NCBI GenBank assembly: GCA_029962745.1
Contig: CM057151.1
Location: 39,593,136 to 39,657,135 of the forward strand
Source: Echinometra lucunter
Taxonomy: Eukaryota > Echinodermata > Echinoidea > Camarodonta > Echinometridae
Length of the DNA stretch: 64,000 bases
Direction of reading: 5' to 3'
How positions within the stretch are numbered: position 1 is the first letter of the stretch; each line of letters opens with the position of its first letter. The notes under the pieces were generated by a model. The model did no database searches. It was not told the DNA's origin and saw only the letters and a list, made by a program, of their open reading frames with translations. This document shows positions 23,183 to 35,628 of the stretch, one piece after another. The position numbers were made by a program, and so were the translations under genes.

Positions 23183-23687
23183 CCCCATCTCACTAGAAAG
23201 GCAATCATGGCGATCTGTGAAAATTTTGCAAAGTGTGGCAGAATCGCCCTCCAACTCCATTTTTTACCTGAGCGGTGATTGCACTGCTGTTGTGATGATG
23301 TAACAATACCAGCCAGGATGCACAGTTGAGATGCACAGAAACATAACTGAGGACAAATTGGGAACGGGCCTGAAATCATGGGCAATAGCCACTTTTATTG
23401 CGCTTGAAGTACGCTAGGCGTTGCTGATACCTTAGAGCTACGGGCACGTCATTTTTAATACGCTCTTAAGACGATTGTGGCGCTCTTGGCGACCTTGATG
23501 CTCTCGCTACGGAAGTTTTGAACATGTTCAAATCTTGGTGGCCACAAGGGCGATGGTGGCGATCATTGGCGCTTCAGAAAGGCTCAAGATATGACTGAGA
23601 AGACTGAAAAAGCTCAAGCCACGATTAACCACGCTTTGTTGGTTTTTGAGGATTGCAGCGGAATTGCCTTCTAGTGTGTAGAGGTAT
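23183..23687. mobile_element. probable TIR element, about 505 bp
   Basis: CATCTCACTAGAAAGGCAAT at the left and ATTGCCTTCTAGTGTGTAGAG at the right are imperfect inverses. The interior is GC-richer than its surroundings, with several GGCGAT/GGCGCT motifs. No transposase frame. Confidence 0.45.
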
Positions 23688-23891
23688 AAAAATTACAGCT
23701 TAAAAAACCACCTTTGACATTAGGTTTTATGGATGTAGGTACATGTAGCTTAGCAAAACAGAAGCACAAAAAGATGCCTAAAGAATGTAAACAATGAAAC
23801 AACAGTACGTATTGTGCATTCGTAATGCATCTTTTTGTGCCATTACGTTACATAAAAATCAAGAAATTTTTTTTTTAGAACCATAAGAAAA

Positions 23892-24580
23892 TATGTGACC
23901 CTCCATTCCAAAACGACCAATAAGTCGGAAATTCAACATTTTTACATTTTAACTTAGTTTGAAAGCTTGGACTCTAAGCTTCTAAATGATATATTCCTTG
24001 CCTCGTCGAGACCATGCAAACTCTTTGAAATTGCAACGAGAATGAGAGCTTGTAAGATTGGCTAATCACCGGAATAATAAAGAAAACAGGATGTGAAGAT
24101 GTGTGACTATTCAGGAATGCCATACTGCTGTCCTATTGTCTGTCTCACTAAAATGTTGAATAAGTATTCCCTGGTACTGACTATGAAGGGATTATCAGAT
24201 TAGGCTCAAACTTTGAACGCTTTCAAAAGAGATCTTCTTCTCCCCTTGTTCAGATTTTCAAAGTCACAGAGTGAATAACTTGCGAGTTATGTACACATAT
24301 TAATGTGAAGGGTTTACTTGGCATGCTGGCATACTTCTACATGTATTTCAAAATTCCGCCCTAACAGCAACTCTAAATCAAAGAAAAAAACCCCAACACA
24401 TTTCTACATTACAGATGGCTCCCTAATTTGGTCAGATGGAAGAACAATAAATGAACTATCAGAAAATAATACCCCCCCCCCCAAATCAACTTTTCAACCC
24501 ATAGCTCTCTATTTCAGCTGTTTACTCTAAAACTCCCATTGCGACTTAATATTGGTTGTTATATGGTGGAGGGTCACATA
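23892..24580. mobile_element. TIR element, about 690 bp
   Basis: The termini are TATGTGACCCTCCA and its exact inverse, and weaker inverted similarity (ACCAATA..AAGTCG) extends to about 45 bp. The superfamily is not determined. Confidence 0.6.
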
Positions 24581-25773
24581 TGGGTTAGGCTGCAGCCATA
24601 GACATATTATAAATTTAATAGACGAAAAGCAGCACGCGCGGATATCATTATGCGAATGGCATTAGGCCCCGCCTCTTTCGGATCATCTGAAGGGGCCATT
24701 AAGCACCCATTATCGTCATGATATTGATAATACTGTTGCATTATTCATATCCATTGCATGTATCATTTTTATTGTAACACTTTGACTTAATACGCATTTG
24801 TTGTGCATTTATTGTGCATTACCTGTGCATGCGGTAAGCTGATGTGTGTTCCCTTTCATAACGCATACAAATTAATACTACTAGTTGGAAGCATCTTACA
24901 AAATGAATTATTCATTTTTGATCATGAATATTGATGGATGCTAAGGTTGGCCTTCTAATGGATCTGGACAAAATGGTAGAGCTTTAGGGGCCTGGCTGCA
25001 GCACATGATATGCAAATAAATACAAGTACAAGAAGCAAATGTGGAATACAAACATACGGTAGATGAGAATACATGACGTCTGTTTTCATCTTCAGTTCAG
25101 ACTTACAAGGGGAAAAGAAACAGCACACCTTCTGATTACATGTAATACTTGTAGCAAGAATACAAGGTCATCGTATTACATTACAGAGAAAGAAAACTCA
25201 CTGAAGTCTGCATTCCCACTCACCAGATATTAAAAAGGAGTCAAAATGAGATCGCCCCACATTAAAACATGCAGATAGTTGCTTTCATCAAATACTTCAG
25301 CCAATATCAAGCTATCAATACTGAGAGTATGCTATATCTCTTTAAAAATGGTTAGACCAAAAAAAATTATCATTTATTTCCAGAGATAAAAAGCATATGT
25401 TGCTAAATATGTCCCTCAACATTAAAAAAAGACTTGCATTGCTCTGATATACATTAACAAGTCTTGACATACATATATGTAAAACAAAACACATCATATC
25501 AGTTTTTACTCAGAGATTAACACAAGAGGTAAAATGGCCCCCTAAAATGAAGGATAACCATCACCATTACGTTTCAAGCATAATTGTCTACAAGATACTA
25601 ATGTATACTAAGATCCAAATGATTCTTCAATGATATCTCTAAAATTACACCCTGACATCAACAGGGCTATCAAAATCTGCCTCATGAATAAGACGGAATA
25701 CAGTAATAAAATAATACATAAATTCAAGTTTCAGTTGATACCTATCTAATATTGTGTATTGAAAATATAAATA

Positions 25774-26256
25774 TAATGGCTTGTATTCATAAAGGCATCC
25801 TACCAGTAATAAGGCCTAAAGCAAGTGGGTGGACTTGGTCCCGTTTCATGGAGAGCCAACTGTCGACATCTCGTAAAATTACGATTCTGAAACAAAAATT
25901 AAGTCATTACGAAAACAATCTCCCATTTCTATATAATGACTGAATTTATTTCATTTCAATATGTTTTTTTTTTTTTCAGTGATTAATATGGGATGAAGGT
26001 GATGACAATTGATGCTTCATAAAACAGTTGACCATGTCTGGGCTTGACCCTATAAAACAGGCATACCAAAAAACATATGCTCCTGAAATATACCTACAAA
26101 TCTGGGCTGAAATTGTCCAATTATAACATGGGCTCTATACCCACTGATAATCAAATTTTTAATCTGGAATCCCAACAGAGAGAATTTGGAATGAAATCCT
26201 GACTACATTATCTGTGTTTCTTAACTTAAGTCTGCCTTTATGAATACAAGCCATTA
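25774..26256. mobile_element. TIR element forming most of the HIBADH 3' UTR
   Basis: TAATGGCTTGTATTCATAAA and its inverse bound about 480 bp; the right boundary is only 22 bp past the HIBADH stop codon. An AATAAA on the minus strand (25945-25950) lies inside the element and is the first polyadenylation signal downstream of the HIBADH stop. Confidence 0.65.
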
Positions 26257-26277
26257 ACTCTGTAGTGTTGTGAATCT

Positions 26278-28504
26278 TTATGACTCTTGCTGTTCTTTGA
26301 GGTATTGGTAGACTGATGAGAAGTCTTTAAGGGAGTATCCCTGGTTGCACAACACACGATAGATCTGATTGCTGAGGGACCCTAGCGGGATCGGTGTCTT
26401 GGTGTTGATGGCTGCTGCATTAGATAAGCCAAGATCCTGAAAGAAGCAGATTTCAATATTACAGAGATATTATATTTGAGAAAATGGAATAGAGATTCAG
26501 TGTATTTGAAACGTACAAACTGCTAACTGACATTTGTTAAGCTCAATGATGAAGAACAGGAATATTAGGACCCCACTGGCATTAAGCACACTGCCAAACT
26601 TTCATGGTCATCCAGTCTAGGTAACAACATATTCATTTTGGTTCAAACGCTCCTAAGCTTCAAATGCATTTCCCAACAAATAAAATCTAATCTTAATCTG
26701 TTGAGTAGTGAGCCCGAGATAACTCGGGCTAGAGTCTATGAAAAATGTGTGTTGAACCAAAATCAAATGGGTTGACTACGGTACAGTAAATAATGCACCA
26801 GCTCAAAAGTACAGTGAACCCCAGGAGGAGGACAATATTTTTACATCCGTCTACATGGACAATGCACCCCTTATGACAATATGGTACCACTGGCAAACAG
26901 ATCATACACACCTTTGCCATTAGGGCAGTACCGAATCCTCCTTCATAGTTGTTGCTGGATGGTACCCCTTCAATAACCCCTGGAACAGGGTTGTAGGTGT
27001 CAACAGACCAGCATCGTCCAGTGCTAGTGCTTAGGATGTCGGCCAAGATCTTCTTATCCAATCCTAACCTGAGAACATACGCGGAACGATTGTGTAGCAA
27101 GCTCATTGGAACCAAGGATATTCCTTTGCTATTAGGCAATTCCACAATCAGTTAACCTCAGATTTATAGTATAAAACAATCACTTTGACAATCTTAAATA
27201 GCCAAATCCTTGAATTCAAAGAAGCTAAAACAAAAAGGAATTCCACCACCTTAGTCAGTATTGGTATAATATGACATTTTTTTTAAAACTTGAAAGTAAC
27301 ACCATTTTCTGGTAATTTTGTTACCAAGGTACATATACCACAATATCATTAATGTAAGTAGAAAATTGTTGAATGAAAGAGTTCAGGTGAAAGAATGGGC
27401 ATATTTTCAAAGTATTAAAGGCAGGGTATAAACAGGCACACAAACTCTTAAAATGTGAGTAACCGTGGAATTGCCCATATTAAAACTTTGCTATATCAGG
27501 TCACTAAATCAATAAAATACAAAGATGTGCAGTCAGCAAATATACAGATAGGAGAGCTCTTTATGGCATTTTTCTTAAAATCTTAATGTATCAATGTGTT
27601 CATACCAAGCTCATCTTCTTCTTCAGTCTTGTTGCCAAATTATATCTGGTACTGCAACAATGGTCTGATCAGTTCTGCAATTATTTTTTCATCACTTGGA
27701 TCATGCACAATGAAATATTCATGAAGATTAAAAATGCATTGACATGACAGCAAAGAGGTGTCAAAGAGGTGTGTCTTGCAGTCAAACAATTTGATATTTG
27801 ATATATAACATTTGATTGGTAAATCAGCCTATCAAGACAGAAAGAAAGGGGAAATAATGGTATTACCTTGTACCAAGATTCATAGCCTCTGACACGCCAA
27901 TCATGGAGATGGCAAGCAACATGTTATTACAGAGCTTTGCTGCCTGTAATGGAGAACATTAAAAAGAATCAAGAATTTAACATAAGATTATCACCATCAC
28001 CACCACTACCATCATCATCACCACCATTACCAGCATCATCATAAGCATCATCATCATCACCACCATTACCAACATCATCATAAGCATCATCATCACCACC
28101 ACCATTACCAACATCATTATAAGCATCATCATCATCATCACCACCACCATTACCAAGATCATTTATTTATAAGCATCATCATCATCATCACCACCATTAC
28201 CAACATCATCATAAGCATCATCATCACCACCACCATTACCAACATCATCATCACCACCACCATCATCATCATCACCACCATTACCATCATTATAAGCATC
28301 ATCATCACCATCATCATCACCATCATCATCACTACCACCATCACCATCATCATCATCATCACTACCACTATCACCATCATCACCATCATCAGTACCACCA
28401 TCACCATCATCACTATCATCATCACTACCACCATCACCATCATCACCACTACCACCATCAGCATCATCACTATCATCATCACTACCACCATCACCATCAT
28501 AAGC

Positions 28505-28547
<43 letters not shown>

Positions 28548-28592
28548 CCACCAACAACACCATCATCATAATAAGCATCGTCATTATCAAAG

Positions 28593-28642
<50 letters not shown>

Positions 28643-31600
28643 CCATCACCATCACCACCACAATCATCATCACCATCCTCACCATTATTATTAATAAATA
28701 TCAACATCACTATCACCATCATTACCTCCAGTCTAATAGGGTAAAGAAATGGGAAGAAAGATGGAAAAAAGTAAAGAGTGGAGGAAGGAAACCTGAAAAG
28801 AAACAACCCCTCCCAAACCCTTCCTCTCATTCTACAGTCTCAGTCTCATATACTTCAAGCAGAGTAACACTTAACTTTTCTGCACCCCCACACCCCCCAT
28901 GAAGCCAGTGCCCCCTCAGTGACTGGCCACATGCTACGCCACTGCACGTCAACCCACCTCTCCTGTTCCTACTGCTCCTGTGTGCCACACCTTCTTGCCC
29001 ATGTTGAGTAGGAGCTCCTCTGCAGCAACAAACTCTTCAGCCTTTCCTCCAACCATGAACGTAAGGATGCCATCCCTAGCAGCATTCACACCTAGAAATG
29101 TCAAAGCATAATTAACAAAATTTCACTTCACTTCCCATTAAGACCTTCTGCTTTCCAAAACATTTTCAGCACACATGCTCTGGCAGCAAGTGTTACTTGG
29201 CCAAATTCTCTGCAAAACTCAATTGTGGGCCAAACACTGTACCTCTACCTATAATCCGAGACCTGACCTAAACAAATCCAACCATGACCTTATACCAAGA
29301 TCTCCAACGGAATATTGCCCACACATACCTCCAGAGTAAATAAATACGATGTACTGCTCTGTAATCATAGACTGACCTAATGCCTAAAAGGAACTGTGAG
29401 ATCCTGAATTTACCCTACGAGGAATGAAAGAAATCTACTCTTTAAGGGGTGAAGAGTATCCACTATTCACAGGCTTAGATATGAGGATCTTGAAAGTTGC
29501 ACAAATATACTTGACCCCTCATATCATTATTTCTCATAGATTAAGAGCAAAAAGTTTCATGAGTGGTGTTGATATACCTGATATCTAATGTTTACACTTC
29601 AAAACCAGGGCAAGGGTTATTTATTAACAAGCTGGAAAATTTCTGAGATATCGGTGATGAAAAAAAGATTTGCCACTTCTAAACCAAAGTCCCCAGTTTT
29701 CCGTGATGCGGAAAATGGGAAAAATTGACAGAATTTGGGAAGAACACTGAATTCACAGAATTTCACAGAAAATGTGATTTTTGAGGCAAAAAAAAAAAAT
29801 TGAATTACGAAAAATAAAGTGAAAATCATGAAAAACAAAGCAAAATCCAAAAAAACAAAACTGTGCATCAGCGGAAAATCTGGATCAAACCTCTTTGCAT
29901 CATTTAGAGTGTGTTCGCCAAGCTTTATCTGCATACTGCAGTAACTTATGTTTTATAAGGTTTTTACTATTTACAACTGCTTTATCATATGTTTTGTACA
30001 TGTCACCGAAAAACACGGAATTTGAAGTTTAAAACATGGAAGAACACAGAATTTGCATTTTAGACTTAAACTGAGGACTTTATTCTAAAGCAAAATACTG
30101 TACACTACATCACAGGTAAAAAAATTTCTGGAGTAATTGTTGCCACAGCATGACTTGCAAAACCATTATGTGGCAGACAGTTCTTGACAGACAGGTGCTT
30201 ACCTCCTGATACAGGTGCATCCATGAACGTAGCACCTTTCTTCTCTGCTAATGCTGCTACGTCCTTAGATACCTGAGGATCGATGGTGCTGCTATCTATT
30301 AATAATGTGCCTGGCTTTACTGCCCTATATGGAAATATAAAGAACCAGTTTCACATGAACAGGGGAGAGAAAGAGCATGGCAGTATGCACACTGCTATAA
30401 CTATTTACGGGAAACCAACACCCTCAAGTCAAATAGTTTTTAAATCAGAGCTAAGACAGAATAAAACAGATCAGTGAAAATTTGAACAAAACTGGAGTCA
30501 CAGAATAAATTTGTTCATCATCATATAGCGCATACAAAAGTACCCCAAATAAAGAAAAGTCAAATTTGAAATTAAAAAATCAGAGTTGCTTCCTTTTGTC
30601 ATTGGAGAGCAGCACTGATGACATCATTTTGTGGACAACTCTCAATATGTTTTGTACAGGGAAATCTCGATATAAAGAGCTCGGCTATAACGAGGTAACG
30701 GCTATAATGAGGGTTTTGTCACGGTCCCAAATTTACTTACGTGTAAGTCTATGGCGGCATGAACCTGTTATAACGAGATCGGCTAGAACAAGCTAAATCC
30801 TGAACCCCTTAAACAAAGAAATACATTGATAATCATTCCTGTTATAACGAGCAAGCAAATTTCACTGCAGCTTTATCAACAAAAACCCTCGCAAAAACCA
30901 TTCAGCAGAGATAACGGTACCGCTACTGGCACACACAAGACCCAGCTAGCTCAACTGGGCGGCCGATGCACGCAGATTACGTGTTTTTATTTGTAGCATA
31001 GTACAGCGTGCAACTTTTTTTTCATACCGCAGAACAGGCAACCTCGATGGTGCGATGAACTTTCATGTCATCAGTAATTTTGGCGTCTGAAATTAGTACT
31101 TTAAACACATTTTCTGATATTATCCAGAATATTATCAGTTAGATCAGAGGATGATATTATTATCAATGTCTCTGTAGCTGCAAAATGAGTTCATAAATAG
31201 CGGCAGCAGACCTCTGTACATTCACGTATGTACATGTAGTCCCATACATACATTTTTTTGTTTGTTCTGATATAACGAGGTAACGGCTATAACGAGGAAA
31301 ACCCTTTGATCCCGACGACCTCGTCATACCGAGTTTCCCCTGTACACTTAAAACCACTAAAAAGCATGAAAGAATATACAAAGTTGTAAAACATAGTGCA
31401 ATATCTTGTTATCTTACGATAAGATTCCATTTTCTCCCGTATAAACTTCTAAGACATTGGGGCTAGAAGGCAGCATGGTGATGATACGGTCAGCTTTCTG
31501 TGCCACATCGCCTGGTGTGTCTCCAACCTGTGCTCCCTGGTCAGCAAGGTCAGCCACAGCCTCGGGGTAGACATCGTTGACCACAATCGGGAATCCCTTG

Positions 31601-34600
31601 TTGATAAGGTTCCTGGCCATGTGGGCCCCCATGTTACCCAACCCAATGAAGCCTACAGGGGCCATGGATGCCTAGGAAGTGCAAGAAAAGTGTATAATTT
31701 GTTGGGATTATATTTCATAATATACTGTAAATATACAATGTAAACTGCATATATCAAACGGTACATATAAAATTCATGCAGAAGTGATCTTGCATATTTT
31801 AACTCCTGAATTTCATTTCATTAAATCATTAAATTTAATCAGTTTTTTTCTTTCTCAAATTGCATATCTTGCAATTATGCCATGCTGGAAGTTACCTTCT
31901 CTATTTTCCACAGTTTTATATAGATCCAAATAGCTCTACGGCAATGGCCTAAGTGGAAAGCTTGAACAGAGCGTCCATTTTTCAACACAAAAAATACAAC
32001 AGTTATACCCATTTCAAAGAAATCTGAGAGTCAAACCTACAAATTGATATACCGTCCACCATTCTAATATATTAGTACCATGAAAGTGAAGCCCTTGATG
32101 TGTATTATAAAACTCATTCAAGCACTTCCCATTTGTACACAGCAATTTGCCTTAGTGGATAGGAACTGGTACAGTAAAAAAAAATGTATTCTGACTTTTA
32201 TTAATAAATTGGACACAAGAACGACAAGATCATGACACAAACTACACAGTACTTACCATCCCCCTGGCTGTGCACCAGATAACCGCCAGATTGTATTTTT
32301 GAGAAAGACAAACAAAGAGAACAAAATAGAAATGAACAAAAATTAACATTAGACTCGATAAGAAAAACTCTTAAAAAGTCGCTGGTCTTCAGTAGATATA
32401 CACATCTATATTGTTAGAGGATTACGGGAAGAAGTGCAATTACATTCAGGCATGCGTACATGTATGCCTGAATGTAATGGCATACGCATGCCTGAATGTA
32501 ATTGCAATAATGTAACCCATGAAACCCTTATTTTCATAGTTTTACAACTTTTTGAAAAGTGCATAGGGCCGACAGGCAACAAAACAATGTAATTGCAAAA
32601 GGGTATATCTTATTACCTTTTTGCAATTTCTAGCGTTAAATCCAAGTTACGTTTACCTGCTTGATTCATGATTATCAAAATTATTTTAATATTTTCTTTA
32701 CGTGTAATTCTGTTTCCGTGACTGTGTATCAGAACAAATGAGTTTTGAGCCATAAATTTAATGATAAGGTCAATTTGAAACCCCTATATTCATTGTTGTT
32801 ACAACTTTTAGCGTCAGACTGTATTTAAGAGGACAAAGAAAACACAATAGAAATTAATGACAATTAATATTAGACTCGGTTAGAAACAACTCAATAAACT
32901 CTTAAAAGTCGCTAGTCTTCAGTAGATACGGACATAGATCATTAGAGGATAAGTGCGATTACATGATTGAGGCATACCCTTTGCAATTTCTAGCGTTAAA
33001 TCACTTATACATGTACAATCGGATAAGCTTGTACTCCACAGTAGTCATCGCAGTGGAAAAGCCTCGATAGCTTTTGTGTGTATTCCCAGGTGTTGGGGCT
33101 TGGTAGAAAATCACACATGAGAGGAAAATAATTGTTTAAAATTCCATTTTCAACTCTGAATCCCCAAATTTGTGGAATATCAAGAGTTGAAGAGTCCCTG
33201 AATCACATAATCTAGCAAATTTGAAAAAAATTAATCTTGCTTAAGGCAATTTTGTTGTCCGTTTTTGACTGCTGCAACAGTGAATGTTCGCCACAGTCTG
33301 ATATAGGTTTGGCCCTATGAGTGGCATTATATCAAAGTTGTTTACTCTGCTTGATTCACAATTTATCAAAATGTTGCAGACATTTTTTCAGCAGTACAGT
33401 GGGTCAATGCAGGATAGGTCAAGCCTGGTCTACACAGATCTTGCCATAATACTCAACTCATTGATTGTGGGCATCAATGGAAAGACAAGACAAGACAAAT
33501 TATTTTTCAACTTAACCTACTTGGGTCTTGGACATGGTTATTCTGTTTCTGTGCATCACTATCAGAACAAATGAGAAGAGTTGTCAGCCGTAAAATTAAC
33601 AATACAGTCAATTTGAAATTCCTAGGCTATATTCAATTCATAGTTGTACAACTTTTTTTTTAAAGGCCTACCACTCATACTAGGGCCAAACGTGTGGGAC
33701 TGTAGCGAACATTCACCGTTGCAGCAGTCAAAAACAGACAACAAAATTGCCCTAAGCAAGATTTAATTTGGGGATAAGAGTTGAAAATGCAATTTTAAAT
33801 AGAGTAGAGCGCCCGTTATTCGACCTGTGCCATCATTCGACCTATTTTCACTATATCACAAGTCAGCACATTATATTACCACAACACACACAAATCACTT
33901 CATTACACACAGACACATTATCACTCACCACAAGTAAGTCCCTTAGTCACCTCCAAAAATCCATCTAAAAAGTCATATTCTGGCATAAAAAAATGCAAAA
34001 TCGGCACCATATTTCCAAAGCACGCGAAGGCTTAGGTCCACTGCTAAGAAACATGGTCGCAGAAAAAGCGCTAAAAATAAAGAAATCAGCGGTTTTGTGG
34101 TGAGATTTTTCGTTTATCGCAAGCTCTGAGTGTGATGGTATTGGCAAAAAACAAATGAAAACGAACCCCCCCGTATCTGCCAATGCAGTGACTTCATGTA
34201 CAAAGTTGAATGCAAGTCCTCGCTGGCCTTCATTCGACCGCAAGGGGAGCACCAACGGGCACCTGAACTTCCGTGATGGACAACAGTGTATGGTGCGGCG
34301 CATTTCAGCGGCCCTCATATGCGTTGACATTGTACGCGCGATGCAGCCAGTCGAATGATTGCCGGGGATATCGAATTAAGGGCATGAAACATAGTGATGT
34401 ATTTTCATATTTTCTAAAACTGTGTGAATAACATTGACGGGACATTGTTATAAAAATAGTTTGATATATTTGACATGAATTTATGTAAATGTGATTTTAT
34501 GAAAAGTAAGTTTAGCAGCATAAATATTGCAGAAAAGCTTAAGCGGTCGAATTTTGGGCAGCTTACACTATGAACATGGCGGACAAAGAAAGCGGACAAA

Positions 34601-35628
34601 ATAAACAACCTCTCATTCTACCCTTCACAATGGTTCTGGTAGTCAAAAGAACATCCCTTCACAGCTATTATGTTTAATCATGTAGTTCCAGGTGAATACT
34701 GGAATATGCATGTGACACCTGTTCCACATATTTTAGACAATAGAAGTGAAGGGATGTTCTTTTGACTACCAGAACCATTGTGAAGGGGGTAATCCTGGGT
34801 TTTAGGGGCGTAAAATATATGTATATATTAGCGGCCTCTAACTTCAGCCAAATCATCCCAGCTTACTATGGTCGGCTAAAAGGGCAAATATTCAAATTTG
34901 ACTGAGCCGTTTTCAAGATCACAATGCAAGGCTCAGCTAAAACAGGCGAGACAAAAATGATGAAAACGGCTCAGTCAAATTTGAATATTTGCCCTTTTAG
35001 CTGACCATAGTAAGCTGGGATGATTTGGCTGAAGTAAGAGGCCGCTAATCAATATATACATATATTTTACGCCCCTAAAACCCAGGATTACCGTGAAGGG
35101 TAGAATGAGGGGTTGTTTATTTTGTCCGCTTTCTTTGTCCGTCGTGTTCATAGTGTTACTCTAATTACTTTCCTCTCATCATGTGTGATTTTCTACCATT
35201 TACCAACATGACCTGACATGCCCGATGACCAAGCTCCATGCCCAAACACATGGGAATACACACAAGAGCTATTGAAGATTTTCCCTTGCAATGACTACTA
35301 ATGGAGTACAAGCTTACCTCAGATAAGCTTGTACATGTATAAGTGAGGGCCTAACATTACAGGCAACAAAACAACAGGCAGAACAAATGAATTTTTGCTT
35401 TCAAACCCCACAAAGCTTTACACATTTAACAGTGTATGGGACCGAAGTCAGACTGTCGTTACTGCAATACTGGCAATTTGGCAGTCTGCGAACATCCGCA
35501 TAAGTTAGTTCGTATTTCATTTTCTCACCAGATAATTCTCTATGGTTGTAGTATTCCAGCAGCCTAGATGCTACCACAGGTGAAATCCGGGAGCTCCGAA
35601 AGACGAGGGTACTAGTTGCAGACAACAT
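26278..35628 (-). CDS. HIBADH: 3-hydroxyisobutyrate dehydrogenase, mitochondrial, 7 coding exons
   Basis: Exons in transcript order: first exon about 35529-35628 (3' limit uncertain), then 31418-31671, 30203-30324, 28958-29091, 27867-27943, 26912-27068, 26278-26436 (TAA). The last six are GT-AG with compatible phases and encode 300 residues; the human precursor is 336. The enzyme oxidises 3-hydroxyisobutyrate to methylmalonate semialdehyde with NAD in valine breakdown (established). Visible are the NAD-binding [10 protein letters not shown], the [16 protein letters not shown] loop, [14 protein letters not shown], the substrate-binding [22 protein letters not shown], and [14 protein letters not shown] with the catalytic lysine. 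The first exon ([15 protein letters not shown]) is Arg/Ser-rich with no acidic residue, like a mitochondrial leader. Its best donor (G|GTGAGA) leaves phase 1, but exon 2 needs phase 0, so either a small exon is missed or a weaker donor (GTG|GTAGCA) is used. Confidence 0.93.
26697..26776. mobile_element. TTAA-family mini-element in the last HIBADH intron
   Basis: It starts after TTAA (26693-26696) with TCTGTTGAGTAGTGAGCCC, has the core GAGATAACTCGGGCTAGAGTC and ends near GGGTTGA, a decayed right end. Confidence 0.6.
27990..28705. repeat. ATC/ACC trinucleotide array, about 0.7 kb
   Basis: The array consists of almost uninterrupted CAT, CAC and ACC triplets, with a higher-order unit (CACCATTACCAACATCATCATAAGCATCATC) in the left third. 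It lies in the HIBADH intron between exons 27867-27943 and 28958-29091. On the transcript strand it reads GAT/GGT and leaves long open frames of Met/Val or Asp, which are artefacts of composition. Confidence 0.95.
30657..31342. mobile_element. pogo/Tigger-like non-autonomous element, 686 bp
   Basis: The ends are CAGGGAAATCTCGATATAA and the inverse of CAGGGGAAACTCGGTATGA, flanked by TA on each side (30655-30656, 31343-31344). CGGCTATAACGAGGTAACGG repeats occur near both ends. TA duplication and CTCGTTATAACGAG-type ends are typical of pogo-like Tc1/mariner elements. No transposase remains. It fills most of the intron between the 30203-30324 and 31418-31671 exons of HIBADH. Confidence 0.75.
32310..33010. 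repeat. diverged tandem segments in HIBADH intron 1
   Basis: A block with GACAAAGA.AACA.AATAGAAAT and GTCGCTGGTCTTCAGTAGATA (32310-32400) recurs at 32832-32930. CAATTTCTAGCGTTAAATC occurs at about 32627 and 32983. A third related portion (ATCAGAACAAATGAG, CAATTTGAAA) is at 33550-33660. They look like old duplicated repeat units. Confidence 0.65.
34566..35155. mobile_element. palindromic MITE interrupted by a second MITE
   Basis: The ends CACTATGAACATGGCGGAC and TTCATAGTG are inverted, and the arms run on through AAACAACC.CTCATTCTACC. TTA flanks both sides. An uninterrupted relative is at 46001-46256. The interruption (34788-35092) is a separate element. Confidence 0.85.
34788..35092. mobile_element. 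305-bp palindromic MITE with 8-bp target duplication
   Basis: GGTAATCCTGGGTTTTAGGG and its exact inverse bound near-perfect arms of about 130 bp. GTGAAGGG is duplicated at 34780-34787 and 35093-35100; the relative at 46 kb has a single GTGAAGGG at the same place. An 8-bp duplication fits hAT-type mobilisation. Confidence 0.85.
35529..35628 (-). CDS. HIBADH: HIBADH first coding exon (mitochondrial leader)
   Basis: The ATG at 35628 opens [20 protein letters not shown], a basic, hydroxylated stretch suited to mitochondrial import. Upstream (35.65-35.83 kb) is a CpG-richer stretch with GGGCGTG, a plausible promoter. The end of the exon is uncertain: CTG|GTGAGA is the strongest donor by consensus but phase 1, whereas GTG|GTAGCA after codon 18 is phase 0 and would join exon 2 (ASMAPVGF) directly. 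Confidence 0.6.

Larger units (their letters stand above)
20561..25770. other. intergenic region between the convergent IGBP1 and HIBADH genes
   Basis: No coding exon is supportable. The region holds a TTAA mini-element (20.95 kb), TTTGACCTTTGACC-containing repeats (21.48-21.70 kb), a duplicated segment (21.34-21.42 and 22.10-22.17 kb), a hairpin MITE (21.94 kb), TIR elements at 22.34, 23.18 and 23.89 kb, long poly-C runs, and unremarkable AT-rich sequence from 24.6 to 25.7 kb. Confidence 0.6.
33000..35343. repeat. large nested inverted repeat in HIBADH intron 1
   Basis: Outer arms at 33000-33142 and 35162-35343 are inverted (for example CACTTATACATGTACAA and its inverse, GTGTGTATTCCCA and its inverse). 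Inner arms at about 33134-33310 and 33663-33805 are also inverted (GACTGCTGCAACAGTGAATG and its inverse). The space between holds the nested MITEs at 34566-35155. Confidence 0.75.

Noticed and set aside
25752..25943. 63-codon plus-strand frame (MACIHKGILPVIRPKASG)
   Set aside because: It lies inside the TIR element downstream of HIBADH, is short, and has no known domain or splice context.
27990..28705. Regular repeat spacing that could suggest a CRISPR array
   Set aside because: There are no conserved repeats separated by unique spacers; this is a simple trinucleotide array in an animal intron.
28159..28830. 223-codon open frame of Met/Val and Asp repeats
   Set aside because: It is a translation of the ATC/ACC trinucleotide array in a HIBADH intron.
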